Below, one piece after another: positions 43,980 through 53,512 of a DNA stretch of 64,000 bases. A model generated the notes under the pieces. The model saw only the letters and a program-made list of their open reading frames with translations. It was not told the DNA's origin and searched no databases. The translations under genes and the position numbers were made by a program. Source of the DNA: VAZQ01 sp963771845 (GTDB lineage: Bacteria; Pseudomonadota; Alphaproteobacteria; Rhizobiales; Xanthobacteraceae); the NCBI GenBank assembly GCA_963771845.1, contig CAVYVC010000039.1, forward strand, positions 54,834-118,833, given 5' to 3'. Each line of letters starts with the position of its first letter. Within the stretch, counting starts at the first letter, position 1.

Positions 43980-44837
43980 ATGCTGATGAACAGGCTGCAT
44001 AGACGCGCGCAGACGCTTTCTGCGTTATGCGTCTTGATGCCGGTTATTGTTGCCGGCGGTGACCACGCGTGCGCGCAGGGCAAGATCGAGGTGGATTATG
44101 CAATCTCTTTCGCGCGCATTCCGATCGGCAGCGCACAGATGGCCGCGGATATTGCAGATGAGGAGTACAAGATCACGCTCAGGGGCCGCGCTGCCGGTGT
44201 CGCGCGCGTGCTTGCGAGCGGCGAAGGCGAGTTTCTCACCGACGGAACAGTAAGGACAGGCGAGCTTGTGCCGGCAAATTTCAGCTCGAACATCAATTCT
44301 GGCAAAGAGAGATTGAGCATCAAGATGGTGCTTGCCGACGGAAACGTGACCGAGCTCGACGCCTCCCCGATGGGCGAAGGCCGCGTTCCGATCAGTGACA
44401 GCGATCGCCGGGGCATCGTTGATCCGCTCACCGCGCTCTTGGTTTCCGCCGGGCCGAGCGGGGAGGGCACGGGCGAGCAGGCTTGCGCTCGCAGGCTGCC
44501 GGTCTTCGACGGTCACCGGCGCTATGACCTCAAGCTTTCCTTCAAGCGCGAAGACAAGATCAAGATGGAGAAGGGATACACGGGGCCGGTGGTGGTGTGC
44601 GCATTGGAATATCAGCCCATCTCCGGTCATTACCCCTCCGAGCCGCTGGTCAAATTTCTTTCCTCGGGGCGCGAGATGGAAGTCGCCCTTGCGCCGGCGG
44701 GCGGTACGCATTTTCTCGCGCCCGTGCGCCTGTCGGTTTCCGGCGCGCTTGCGAATCTTGTCATTCAAGCCACGAGGTTTGAAGCGACAAGTCCCGCGCC
44801 GGCAGGTGAAGGCAAGCCCGAGCCATCACCCCAGTGA
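43980..44837 (+). CDS. DUF3108-family periplasmic protein
   Basis: A 285-residue exported protein with a signal peptide (about 1-32, ending DHACAQ). The mature part begins IEVDYAISFARIPIGSAQMAA, the typical start of DUF3108, followed by repeated beta strands. The family has no settled function in Hyphomicrobiales. The ATG at 43980 follows AAAGGACTC and gives the signal peptide, while the long upstream frame overlaps the preceding gene. Confidence 0.8.
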   Translation: MLMNRLHRRAQTLSALCVLMPVIVAGGDHACAQGKIEVDYAISFARIPIGSAQMAADIADEEYKITLRGRAAGVARVLASGEGEFLTDGTVRTGELVPANFSSNINSGKERLSIKMVLADGNVTELDASPMGEGRVPISDSDRRGIVDPLTALLVSAGPSGEGTGEQACARRLPVFDGHRRYDLKLSFKREDKIKMEKGYTGPVVVCALEYQPISGHYPSEPLVKFLSSGREMEVALAPAGGTHFLAPVRLSVSGALANLVIQATRFEATSPAPAGEGKPEPSPQ

Positions 44838-44846
44838 GCAAGGCGG

Positions 44847-45836
44847 TCACGGCCGCGAAACAGACGAAAGCCCCGCTTCGAGTGCGGCGTAGAGCGCATT
44901 CGTTCGGGAGAACACGTATTCGAGCTCCGCGACCGCGACGTGGTCGGCGCCCTTTTCACGCAATAAGCTCGCAAGTGCGTGAACATGGCTGGGCGGGCAA
45001 TGCAGGGTGAGCATCCCTGAGGAGGTCGGCCCCCCGAACGGAGCCTCGACCTCGAAGCGCTGTTTGGCCTCGGCAAGGAGCGCGTCATCACAGCGCGCAA
45101 AACGCGTGCGTACCTCGCGAAACGCGTTTGCACTTTTGCGGGCGGCAATCCGGTCGAGCACCGCGCGTGCGATGTCGCGCTCGGCGCTGCCCCACTGGGC
45201 CGCACGCGCAGCCACCAGATTGGCCTGGGAGCGCAGGATAACGCCGTCCTCGATCACTTTGAGCCCGTTGGCGGCAAGTGTCGCGCCGGTCGTGGTGATG
45301 TCAACAATGAGCTCGGCAGTGCCCGCCGCCGGGGCGGCCTCCGTGGCACCGGCACTTTCCACAATCCGGTAGTCCGCGATTCCATGCACGGCAAAAAAAT
45401 GGCGCGTGAGATTGATGTATTTGGTCGCTACTCGCATCTTGCGCTCATGCTTGATGCGAAATGCCGTCGCGACATCATCAAGGTCGGCCATGCTGCGCAC
45501 ATCGATCCACGCCTGCGGCACCGCCACCACGACGTTTGCGTGGCCGAAGCCTAGTCCATCGATGAAGATGATCTGCTCCTTCGCATCGGCGATCTGCTCG
45601 CGCACGAGGTCTTCGCCGGTGAGGCCGAAATGCACCGCCCCCTGCGCGAGCAGATCGACGATTTCGGAGGCAGAATGATAGGCCACTCCGACCGCGGGAA
45701 GACCGGCGATCCCTCCGCGATAGTCGCGCGCACCGCGCGGTTTTATCAGATCGAGTCCCGCCCGCGCGAAGAAGGCCTCTGCATTCTCCTGCAGGCGGCC
45801 TTTGGAGGGGACCGCAATGGTAAAGAACTGGCTCAT
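44847..45836 (-). CDS. hisG: ATP phosphoribosyltransferase catalytic subunit
   Basis: HisG condenses ATP with PRPP in the first step of histidine synthesis. The N-terminus has IAVPSKGRLQENAE and the phosphate loop IVDITTTGATLAANGLKVIEDG near residue 180. Short HisG proteins (about 200-230 residues) need HisZ, while long ones (about 300) carry their own regulatory domain. This one has 329 residues yet overlaps hisZ by 4 bases. The C-terminal 110 residues contain LTLHCPPSHVHALASLLREKG, resembling a HisG C-terminal domain. Confidence 0.95.
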   Translation of the reverse strand: MSQFFTIAVPSKGRLQENAEAFFARAGLDLIKPRGARDYRGGIAGLPAVGVAYHSASEIVDLLAQGAVHFGLTGEDLVREQIADAKEQIIFIDGLGFGHANVVVAVPQAWIDVRSMADLDDVATAFRIKHERKMRVATKYINLTRHFFAVHGIADYRIVESAGATEAAPAAGTAELIVDITTTGATLAANGLKVIEDGVILRSQANLVAARAAQWGSAERDIARAVLDRIAARKSANAFREVRTRFARCDDALLAEAKQRFEVEAPFGGPTSSGMLTLHCPPSHVHALASLLREKGADHVAVAELEYVFSRTNALYAALEAGLSSVSRP

Positions 45837-46972
45837 GACTGGCCTTGCAGCTGCGTGAGCCGCTCGATCCAGACCGAAAAGCCCACTGCGGGAATCGGCG
45901 TGGCGCTTCCCAGCCGTGTGAGAAGCGCGTCATAGCGGCCGCCGGCAACGAGCTGGCCTGGCACGCGCGCACGCGGATCGTGCAACTCGAATACCAGCCC
46001 GGTGTAATAATCGAGACCGCGACCAAAATCGGTGGAAAAGTGAATTCTGCGAACGTCGACGCCGCGCGCGGCCAGGAAGCCGGTGCGACTCTCCAAGAGA
46101 TCGAGTGCCGGGTCCAGCGCGACATTGGCATCGCGCGCAAAAGCGCGCAGCTCCGCTGCCGCATCATCCGGCTCGCCGGCCACGGCGAGGAACCGTTCAA
46201 TGAGGGCGCGGGTCTCGCCCGACAAAGTGGCGGACGCGCCGAGCGCCGCCTGGTCGAGAAAACGGTCGGCGATCTCGCCGACGGAGCGGCCTCCCACGGC
46301 CGTAATGCCGGCAATCGAGAGAAGATCGGTGACGAGTGCATGCGCAGCTGCGGGATCAGAGCCTGCGAGTGCGCTGAGGACTCCCTGATATTCAGCCTGC
46401 GCCTGAATGGCGCCAATCGAAAGTCGATCGAGGTCCTGCGCGAGGGAAGACTTATAATTGAAGTCCTTGATCAGGCGCCGCTTCCAGGCGGGCGCAAGCT
46501 TGAGTGCCGCGACCAGCGCCGAAAATAGCCCTAGATCGCCCATTCGAATGATCGGTTCAGACAAACCGAAATGAGCGGCAGCTTCGAGACCAAGTGCCAG
46601 CATTTCGGCGTCGGCTGCCGCAGTGTCCGTGCGACCGAAAAACTCAATGCCCGCCTGCCAGAACTCGCTCGCCCCGCCGGTCTCGGCGCGCGGCTGCCGG
46701 AACACGGGTCCGAGATAGCAGTAGCCCTGCGGGCGGCCGGCTCCGCCCGAGGCGAGGTATTTGCGCGAGACCGGGATTGTCAGATCGGGGCGCAGGCACA
46801 ATTCACGGCCTTGCGCGTCCGTGGTGAGATACATCCGTTTGCGGATGTCCTCGCCCGAGAGATCGAGAAATGGACCAGCCGGCTGCAGAATGGAGGGCGC
46901 CACGCGCAGGTAGCCTGCGCGCTCGAATGAGGCGAGCAACGTATCGTTTCGAGCAGCAGGAGCAACGCTCAT
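45833..46972 (-). CDS. hisZ: ATP phosphoribosyltransferase regulatory subunit
   Basis: HisZ is a histidyl-tRNA-synthetase-like protein that activates HisG. The 379-residue chain has class II synthetase features: LRPDLTIPVSRKYL, RYCYLGPVFR-type motif 2 (GYCYLGPVFRQPR) and GRGLDYYTGLVFEL near the C-terminus. The start at 46972 is preferred because the upstream extension is basic and unlike the family. It overlaps hisG by 4 bases. Confidence 0.93.
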   Translation of the reverse strand: MSVAPAARNDTLLASFERAGYLRVAPSILQPAGPFLDLSGEDIRKRMYLTTDAQGRELCLRPDLTIPVSRKYLASGGAGRPQGYCYLGPVFRQPRAETGGASEFWQAGIEFFGRTDTAAADAEMLALGLEAAAHFGLSEPIIRMGDLGLFSALVAALKLAPAWKRRLIKDFNYKSSLAQDLDRLSIGAIQAQAEYQGVLSALAGSDPAAAHALVTDLLSIAGITAVGGRSVGEIADRFLDQAALGASATLSGETRALIERFLAVAGEPDDAAAELRAFARDANVALDPALDLLESRTGFLAARGVDVRRIHFSTDFGRGLDYYTGLVFELHDPRARVPGQLVAGGRYDALLTRLGSATPIPAVGFSVWIERLTQLQGQS

Positions 46973-47119
46973 CGCAGCGATCCTCGCACGCGACCCAGCA
47001 GGGCATGACGATTTGAATGAATGCCGCAGCATCGGGCGTTTAGCACGGTCGTTCGCCGATTTCGACGCCAAACCGCCGGCGCGCTTAACGCCGGCTCTCC
47101 GGCCGGGACGTTAAACGTA

Positions 47120-47878
47120 TCATCGCCAATCGCCGAGTACTGCTCCAACGAGCGCGAGCGCCGCAACCGCAGCTGTATCTGCCCGCAGGATGCGAGGCCC
47201 GAGCGCAAGCCGCACGGTGTTGGGCAGTCTCGCGAGCGCGGTGCGTTCCTCGGGGGCAAACCCTCCCTCGGGGCCAATCAGAACGGCGAGGGAAGGTGCG
47301 TCCGTAGCGTGCGCAGCACGCGCCTGGGCAAGCGTCGCGACAGGATCCCGCACCGGTGCGTCCTCATCACAGAAGACCAGGAGGCGCGACGGCTCCCAGG
47401 CGGCAATGGCTCGATCGAGCGTGAGCGGGGCGCGGATTTCGGGAAACGTCAGGATGCCGCACTGCTGGGCGGCCTCGATTGCATTCGCCCGCATCCGATC
47501 GAGGTTGATCCGCGTGACCTGGACGTGCTGGGTCAGGACCGGCTGCAGACGGGATGCCCCCATCTCCACCGCCTTCTGGACGATGTAGTCGAGGCGGGCG
47601 TGCTTGAGCGGGGCAAACAGGAAGTGAAGGTCGGGCGCAGGCTCTTGCGAGCGAGTACGCGTTTTCACCGCGAGCATGCGGGTACGCTTTTCTGCGGCTG
47701 CGAGAAGTGCGTGCCATTCCCCGTCGCGGCCGTTGAAGACCAGCACGGTGTTGCCGGGCTTGAGTCGCAGAACGTTAATTAAGTGGTTGGCCTGCGTCGC
47801 ATCGAGCGACACGGTTGCCCCATCGTAAAGCGGGGCATCGACATAGATTCGGGGGGTGCGGAAATCGTAGCGCGGCAT
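47120..47878 (-). CDS. rsmE: 16S rRNA m3U1498 methyltransferase
   Basis: RsmE methylates U1498 of 16S rRNA. The 252-residue protein has an N-terminal PUA-like domain (about 20-75) and a SPOUT methyltransferase domain. The SAM-binding knot is visible at LAVLIGPEGGFAPEE near residue 205 and VRLALGPRILRADTA near 225. It precedes hisZ on the same strand by 148 bases. Confidence 0.94.
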   Translation of the reverse strand: MPRYDFRTPRIYVDAPLYDGATVSLDATQANHLINVLRLKPGNTVLVFNGRDGEWHALLAAAEKRTRMLAVKTRTRSQEPAPDLHFLFAPLKHARLDYIVQKAVEMGASRLQPVLTQHVQVTRINLDRMRANAIEAAQQCGILTFPEIRAPLTLDRAIAAWEPSRLLVFCDEDAPVRDPVATLAQARAAHATDAPSLAVLIGPEGGFAPEERTALARLPNTVRLALGPRILRADTAAVAALALVGAVLGDWR

Positions 47879-48092
47879 GGCCGGCCCGGCTGGCTGAAGG
47901 GTCCAGCCATCACCGAGCGACAGAAGAAATCAAGTGTAAGTTCAGCCGGCCTATAAAACCGGCCTTAAACCGGCCTCAGGACTGCAATAGTTTTGGTTTG
48001 CCCCGGAATTTGCCGTGTTATCGCCGGATTCAAAGGGCTGTTAATATGTTGGTTACACGATCGGGTAGGACCGAATCATGGGCCGGGGGGAG

Positions 48093-48671
48093 ATGATGAC
48101 GCTCAGCCGGGTTCTGCGGGTCGCGTTCGTTTTGGCTGTTTTGCCGCTCGGTGCCGCACGCGCACAGTTCGGCGGTATGCCAGGCATGCCGGGAGCGCCT
48201 GGAATGCCGGGAGCGCCGAATATGTCCGCGCCTGGGATGCCGGGCACGGCAGGGGGATTTGGGGCGGCACCTCAAGGACCGCCGCCGGCTTGCCAGAAGA
48301 TCATGGTCTATCGGGATGAAACGGCCAAAGCTGGCCAAGCTTTGCAAGCGGCGGGGAAGAAAAAACCTGGTCCCGAAGAGCTTTGCAAGCTGTTCAAAGT
48401 ATTCATGGCGGCCGAAACGAAATTCATGAAAGGGCTCGAAGAGAACAGCGCGACCTGCGGCGTGCCCGCGGACGTGATCAAGCAGGTCAAGCTGGGGCAC
48501 AACAAAGCCTCCGAAACGGCGAAGCAAGTCTGCGACGCGGCTGCACAGGGTGCCCGTCCGGCTGGACCCAGCCTCAGCGACGCGCTCGGCACCACACCAA
48601 CGGTGCCGGACACGTCCAGCAAGCGCGGCGTGACGTTCGATACCCTGACGGGCAGCCCACTGGTGCAATGA
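48093..48671 (+). CDS. Exported protein with Met-Pro-Gly repeats
   Basis: A 192-residue exported protein with a signal peptide (LSRVLRVAFVLAVLPLGAARA). A low-complexity stretch GMPGMPGAPGMPGAPNM follows, and then a helical region with four Cys residues (CQKI, LCKLFK, ATCGVP, QVCDAA) that could form two disulfides. I recognise it only as a conserved hypothetical of Bradyrhizobium-type genomes. The start at 48093 follows GGGGGGAG. Its stop overlaps ubiA in ATGA. Confidence 0.75.
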   Translation: MMTLSRVLRVAFVLAVLPLGAARAQFGGMPGMPGAPGMPGAPNMSAPGMPGTAGGFGAAPQGPPPACQKIMVYRDETAKAGQALQAAGKKKPGPEELCKLFKVFMAAETKFMKGLEENSATCGVPADVIKQVKLGHNKASETAKQVCDAAAQGARPAGPSLSDALGTTPTVPDTSSKRGVTFDTLTGSPLVQ

Positions 48672-49588
48672 CCGGCGGCGCGGGGCGCGTCGCCAACTCG
48701 ACCGGCAACTGGGTCGACGGTCTCGCTCCCGCTTGGGCGCGCCCATACCTCCGCTTAGCCCGTCTCGACCGGCCGATCGGCTCGTGGCTCCTCCTCATCC
48801 CATGCTGGTGGTCGACCGGGCTCGCCGCCGTGCACGCCCACGCGACGGTCAATCTCTGGCACGTTTTGCTGTTTTTTATCGGTGCCTTCGCGATGCGCGG
48901 CGCGGGCTGCACCTGGAATGACATTCTCGATCGCGACCTCGACGCCCTCGTTGAGCGCACCCAGTCGCGCCCAATCCCATCGGGGCAGGTGACGGTCAAA
49001 GCGGCTGCCGCCTTCCTGGTCGCGCAGGCCTTGATTGGTCTTGCCGTGCTCATGGCGTTCAACCCGTTTACGCGTTATGTCGGGCTCGCTTCGCTGCCGA
49101 TCGTCGCGATCTATCCCGCCATGAAGCGCATTACCTATTGGCCGCAGATCGTGCTGGGGCTCGCCTTCTCCTGGGGCGCGCTCATGGGCTGGCCCGGCAT
49201 CTTCGGGCGGCTCGATGCGCCGGCTTTCCTGCTCTATGCCGGCGCAATCTGCTGGGTGATCGGCTACGACACGATCTATGCCCATCAGGACCGTGAGGAT
49301 GACGCGCTCATTGGCGTCCACTCGACAGCCCTCCTATTCCGGGAACACACCAAGCCGATGCTCGTCCTATTCTATGGGCTCGCTGGCGCGCTGATTGCGC
49401 TGGCGGGATCGACGGCGGGTGGGGGTGCCGTCTTTTTTGCCGGCGTCATTGCCTTCGGTGCTCATCTCGCCTGGCAAATCCGATCTCTGCGCATCGAGGA
49501 CGCCGGCAATTGTCTGTTCGTCTTCAAATCCAACCGGGACGCCGGCCTTATTCTGTTTGCGGCGCTGGTGGTGGATGCACTGGTTTAG
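48668..49588 (+). CDS. ubiA: 4-Hydroxybenzoate polyprenyltransferase
   Basis: UbiA attaches the polyprenyl chain to 4-hydroxybenzoate in ubiquinone synthesis, in the inner membrane. The 306-residue protein has both Asp-rich motifs, NDILDRDLD near residue 80 with RTQSRPIPSG, and YDTIYAHQDREDD near residue 200. Eight or nine hydrophobic helices are visible. The start at 48668 overlaps the previous stop by 4 bases. Confidence 0.95.
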   Translation: MTGGAGRVANSTGNWVDGLAPAWARPYLRLARLDRPIGSWLLLIPCWWSTGLAAVHAHATVNLWHVLLFFIGAFAMRGAGCTWNDILDRDLDALVERTQSRPIPSGQVTVKAAAAFLVAQALIGLAVLMAFNPFTRYVGLASLPIVAIYPAMKRITYWPQIVLGLAFSWGALMGWPGIFGRLDAPAFLLYAGAICWVIGYDTIYAHQDREDDALIGVHSTALLFREHTKPMLVLFYGLAGALIALAGSTAGGGAVFFAGVIAFGAHLAWQIRSLRIEDAGNCLFVFKSNRDAGLILFAALVVDALV

Positions 49589-49597
49589 CGCAGCGCC

Positions 49598-50440
49598 TCA
49601 CATCGCATGGCCGCGCGCCGCGCTTGCGGCTTGCGCAAGATCAGGCCAGGCGGCAGGCGCACGCACCCGCGCAGCGGCTTGCGAGGGCGGCAGCTTGATG
49701 TCCCAATCGCGCGCAATAAAACGGCTCGCGGTAACGCCGTCGGACTGGGTCGAAGCGAGCCACACGATCGGCACGGCCATGATCTGCGGATCGAGCAGAA
49801 CCGGCGGTCGCGGCATGCCGGGCGGAAAGAATCCCGGCGTATCGGTCGGTCCGCCAGGCACCAATACGTTCACGGTGACACCGGTGCCATCAAGATCCTT
49901 TGCCCAGGTCACGCAACTCGCCTCGAGCGCCGCCTTGGAAGCGCCATAGGCAGACAGCCCCGCCGCCAGCATGGTGTCGAAGCTCGTGGTCACATTGATG
50001 ATGCGTCCCCAGCCGCGCGCAACCATGCCGGGGGCGGCAAACCGCGCCATCAGAAACGAGCCGATAAAATTGGTCGCGATGATGCGCTGCCAGCCTGCGG
50101 GGTCGGCTTCAAAGAATTTGAGTCGCGCTTGTGGCTGCGGCGCTGCATGCGCCATGCTGATGCCCGCGCAGTTGATCAGCACGTCAAGCGATCCAACCGT
50201 CTTCTGGACGTCTGCTACGACTTGCCGGCAGTCCTCGGCCTTGGAAACATCGGCGACGATCTTGCGCAGCCGGTCGCGAAAGACCGGCTCCCGTGCCAAC
50301 TGATCAAGGCCGCTGGAATCCACATCGACGCCCGCAACCGTCGCACCCGCGGCGGCAACCGCGCGCGCCATGACCCGGCCCATCCCGCTGCCTGCGCCGG
50401 TGATGAGAATGATGCGAGCCGACAGCGCCTGATCCGTCAT
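49598..50440 (-). CDS. Short-chain dehydrogenase/reductase
   Basis: A 280-residue SDR oxidoreductase. The cofactor motif is TGAGSGMG near residue 15, NCAGIS near 90, and the catalytic YGASK near 165 with Ser in the preceding NVTTSF segment. A C-terminal extension of about 40 residues follows the usual core. DVDSSG after the second strand suggests NAD rather than NADP. The start at 50440 is the normal family N-terminus. The substrate is unknown. Confidence 0.9.
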   Translation of the reverse strand: MTDQALSARIILITGAGSGMGRVMARAVAAAGATVAGVDVDSSGLDQLAREPVFRDRLRKIVADVSKAEDCRQVVADVQKTVGSLDVLINCAGISMAHAAPQPQARLKFFEADPAGWQRIIATNFIGSFLMARFAAPGMVARGWGRIINVTTSFDTMLAAGLSAYGASKAALEASCVTWAKDLDGTGVTVNVLVPGGPTDTPGFFPPGMPRPPVLLDPQIMAVPIVWLASTQSDGVTASRFIARDWDIKLPPSQAAARVRAPAAWPDLAQAASAARGHAM

Positions 50441-50472
50441 GGCACGCAGGATGACAGCTTGCTTGCGAAGGT

Positions 50473-51060
50473 TCAATTGCGCGCGATGATTTCGCGCTCA
50501 CCGCGATGGACCGTCGTGGTTGCAATTGGATGGGAGCGCCGTCGCACTACCTTCATGCCCCGGCGTGCCTTAAGTGCTCCATGGCGCGCGCGGCGCGCAG
50601 ATGGGCTCCCCACGCGAACGCTTCCGATGCGCTCGAATGGCTCGCGTACGCCGCTGTCGGACTGTGGAACGAGGAGCGGCATTCCAAGTGCCCGCGCCCA
50701 GCTTCGCCATTCCGCAACGATCTCGTTACCATCCTCTGCGCGATAGAGCGTCAAAGCCAAGGCCGGATCCACGTGCTCAAGAACGACTGCAAAGCCTGCC
50801 GGGTAGTCGAGCGTGGTTTTTTCTATTCGGATCGCGATGCCGCGATAGGCGGCGAGCGGCAGGTTGACCGCCATTTTGATCCCGGATACCGCGCGGCGCA
50901 GGATGACCCGCTCGCGGTGAAGCTCGACCACGCGCACGCGCTCGTCCGCAGCATGGTCCGGCTGCTCAAAACGCAGCGGGAGAGCGAAAGGGTCGAGCCG
51001 TTCGCGACGGCTCGACCCCGCAGGCATGACCCTGCCGCTTGTTGCTTGACGCCTCAACAC
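50473..51060 (-). CDS. DUF6101-family protein
   Basis: A 195-residue basic soluble protein with an N-terminal RRERLDPFALPLRF segment, VELHRERVILRRAVSGIKMAVNLPL in the middle and an Arg-rich C-terminus (RRRSHPIATTT). This matches a family of uncharacterised proteins, DUF6101, that I recall from Bradyrhizobium relatives. It ends 32 bases before the SDR start on the same strand. The function is unknown. Confidence 0.75.
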   Translation of the reverse strand: MLRRQATSGRVMPAGSSRRERLDPFALPLRFEQPDHAADERVRVVELHRERVILRRAVSGIKMAVNLPLAAYRGIAIRIEKTTLDYPAGFAVVLEHVDPALALTLYRAEDGNEIVAEWRSWARALGMPLLVPQSDSGVREPFERIGSVRVGSPSARRARHGALKARRGMKVVRRRSHPIATTTVHRGEREIIARN

Positions 51061-51286
51061 TTATCTCCCCGACCGGGTGGACCCGGTTCATTCGCCCCGC
51101 CGGAGTTTTCCCCGCCCGGTTGCCGCAAACATGCCGCCAAGAGGTCGGAATCCGCTTAATGTTCCTGGTTAATCCGAGGTATCACCTGCGCATGCTTCGC
51201 GCATGCTTGACAGGACGTTGCCGCCACCTCGCGAATTGCGCTCAAGCCATAGACCTCTAACAGCGGTTCTTGATTGGCACTCTTCG

Positions 51287-52636
51287 ATGTCTTCGCTGCT
51301 TGATTTATCTGCCTTGACCGATCTCGCCCAACGGCTGGTCGGGGCCGCTCATCGCGCAGGCGCAGACGCGGCCGATGCGGTTGCGGTGCGCTCGATCTCG
51401 CTCGGCGTCGAGGTGCGCGAGGGAGCAGTCGAGGAATCCGAACGCTCCGAGGGCGACGATCTCGGCCTGCGGGTTTTCGTCGGACGCCGGCAAGCGGTGG
51501 TCTCGACGAACGACATCAAGCTCGACATATCCCAACTCGCGCAACGCGCCGTGGCGATGGCGAAAGCGGCACCCGAAGATCATTTCGCAGGGCTCGCCGA
51601 TGCGCGCTTATTGGCGCGGGCCATTCCCGATCTCGATCTGCTCGATCCCGCGCTTCCGAGCGTGGGCGAGCTCGAAGAACGTGCACATCGTGCGGAAGCT
51701 GCCGCGCTCGGCGTAAAAGGGGTAAGAAAGTCCGGCGGCGCCTCGGCTTCCGCCGGGATTGGCGGCATGGTGCTGATTACCAGCGGCGGCTTTCGCGGCG
51801 CTTACCTCAGCTCAGGACAAAGCCTGTCCATGACGGCAATCGCCGGAGAGGGAACGGGCATGGAGCGCGACTACGATTATTCGAGCGCGCTGCATGGCTG
51901 TGACCTCGAGTCTCCGGAAAAAGTAGGATGCACGGCCGGCGAGCGCACCGTGGAGCGGCTCAATCCCCGCAAGGTCGACAGCAAGCGCGTTCCCGTCGTC
52001 TTCGATCGGCGCATCGCGGGCTCGTTGCTTGGACATCTTGCCGGCGCGATCAATGGCAGCGCAGTCGCACGCAAGACAAGCTTCCTGCGGGATAAGCTTG
52101 GCCAGCGGCTGTTCCAACCCGGCATCCGGGTGATGGATGATCCGCTGCGCAAACGGGGATTGCGTTCACATCCATTCGATGCCGAAGGCGTCGCAGCCAA
52201 GCCCCTTGCCGTCGTGGATGACGGCCTCCTCGCATCGTGGTTTCTCGATTGTGCCACCGCGCGAGAACTGGGTCTGGTAACGACCGGTCACGCACAGCGC
52301 GGGGTCTCCTCCACGCCCTCGCCCGGAGCGAGCAATCTCCACCTGTCGGCGGGAACGGCTTCACCGGACGAACTGATGGCGGATATTGCGGAGGGATTTT
52401 ATGTGACCAGCCTCATCGGGTCCGGGGTCAATCAAGTCACCGGCGATTATAGCCGTGGCGCGTCTGGGTTCTGGATCGAGAACGGCAAACGCGCCTATCC
52501 CGTAAGCGAGGTCACCATTGCGGGCAATCTGCTCGACATATTTCGCTCGCTTTCGCCCGCCAACGACCTTGAATTTCGTTTCGGCGTCGACGCGCCCACT
52601 GTTCGCATTGAGGGGCTGACGGTTGCCGGACGCTAG
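51287..52636 (+). CDS. TldE/PmbA-family metalloprotease subunit
   Basis: A 449-residue member of the TldD/TldE (PmbA) protease family, which matures some peptides in TldD-TldE pairs. Visible motifs include VEVREGAVEESERSEGDDLGLRVFVG near the N-terminus, TPSPGASNLHLSAGTAS near residue 350 and GVNQVTGDYSRGASGFWIENG near 395. TldE lacks the metal-binding HExxH of TldD, and none is visible here. No tldD lies nearby. The next gene overlaps its end by 14 bases. Confidence 0.92.
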   Translation: MSSLLDLSALTDLAQRLVGAAHRAGADAADAVAVRSISLGVEVREGAVEESERSEGDDLGLRVFVGRRQAVVSTNDIKLDISQLAQRAVAMAKAAPEDHFAGLADARLLARAIPDLDLLDPALPSVGELEERAHRAEAAALGVKGVRKSGGASASAGIGGMVLITSGGFRGAYLSSGQSLSMTAIAGEGTGMERDYDYSSALHGCDLESPEKVGCTAGERTVERLNPRKVDSKRVPVVFDRRIAGSLLGHLAGAINGSAVARKTSFLRDKLGQRLFQPGIRVMDDPLRKRGLRSHPFDAEGVAAKPLAVVDDGLLASWFLDCATARELGLVTTGHAQRGVSSTPSPGASNLHLSAGTASPDELMADIAEGFYVTSLIGSGVNQVTGDYSRGASGFWIENGKRAYPVSEVTIAGNLLDIFRSLSPANDLEFRFGVDAPTVRIEGLTVAGR

Positions 52637-53432
52637 TCGCGCGATCGACCGCTGGCGCGTGCGCGATCAACTCGCCGCGGCGGTAAGGGAGGCAGGCGCG
52701 CTCGCGCTTACGACCTTTCGCGGACAACTCAAAAGCTGGACGAAGGGGAAGTCCTCACCGGTAAGCGAGGCCGATCTTGCGGTCGACGCGCTCCTGCGCG
52801 AGCGGCTGCCCGCAATCCATCACGCCGGCTGGCTATCGGAAGAAACGGAGGACGATCAGTCTCGCTTAGCGCATTCGGAGATCTGGGCGGTCGATCCCAT
52901 CGACGGCACGCGCGGATACCTCGCGGGCTCTTCCGACTGGGGGGTTTCGGCCGCTCTCGTGCGGGATGGCCGCCCTGTCATTGCCGCGCTTTATGCGCCG
53001 GTTACCGATGAACTGTTCCTTTCCGTCGCCGGTGACGGTGCCACCCTCAATGGCACGCGCATTCGTTCCAGCGCTGGCAACGACATCGCTGGGCGAACAT
53101 TCTCCGGGCCAAAGCGGCGTCTTGACGTTTTAGCCGCCGCGGAGCCACGCATTGTGGCGGTGCCGCGCATTTCATCACTGGCGTTGCGCATTGCGCGGGT
53201 CGCCGTCGGCTCGCTTGATGGCAGCTTCGCCGGACCGAACAGCCACGACTGGGACCTTGCAGCGGCTGACCTTTTGGTGCACGAAGCGGGTGGGGCGCTG
53301 ACCAACATGGCGGGGGAAGTCTTGATCTATAATCGGCCTGACCCGGTCCATCAGGCGCTGCTGGCCGCCGGCCGCGCGCGCCACGCAGTTGTGCTCGAAC
53401 TCGTTCGCGACCGCTTTGCCGAGTTTGCGTGA
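52623..53432 (+). CDS. Inositol-monophosphatase/CysQ-family phosphatase
   Basis: A 269-residue magnesium-dependent phosphatase of the IMPase/3'(2'),5'-bisphosphate nucleotidase superfamily. Metal ligands are visible: the Glu in WLSEETEDD near residue 74, DPIDGTRGY near residues 91-99, and the C-terminal HDWDLAAADLLV motif. The exact substrate (PAP or inositol phosphate) cannot be decided. The start is a TTG overlapping the TldE gene. Confidence 0.88.
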   Translation: MPDASRAIDRWRVRDQLAAAVREAGALALTTFRGQLKSWTKGKSSPVSEADLAVDALLRERLPAIHHAGWLSEETEDDQSRLAHSEIWAVDPIDGTRGYLAGSSDWGVSAALVRDGRPVIAALYAPVTDELFLSVAGDGATLNGTRIRSSAGNDIAGRTFSGPKRRLDVLAAAEPRIVAVPRISSLALRIARVAVGSLDGSFAGPNSHDWDLAAADLLVHEAGGALTNMAGEVLIYNRPDPVHQALLAAGRARHAVVLELVRDRFAEFA

Positions 53433-53512
53433 ATACGCACGCAGCGCGCTTGCCCCGGCTTATCGATCTCCACACGGCGCGGATTGCCTCCTAGAGGCCG
53501 CCGGGCTTTTCG

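Noticed and set aside
50473..51159. A plus-strand 217-codon frame over the DUF6101 gene
   Set aside because: The minus-strand reading matches a recognised family and the plus-strand one does not.
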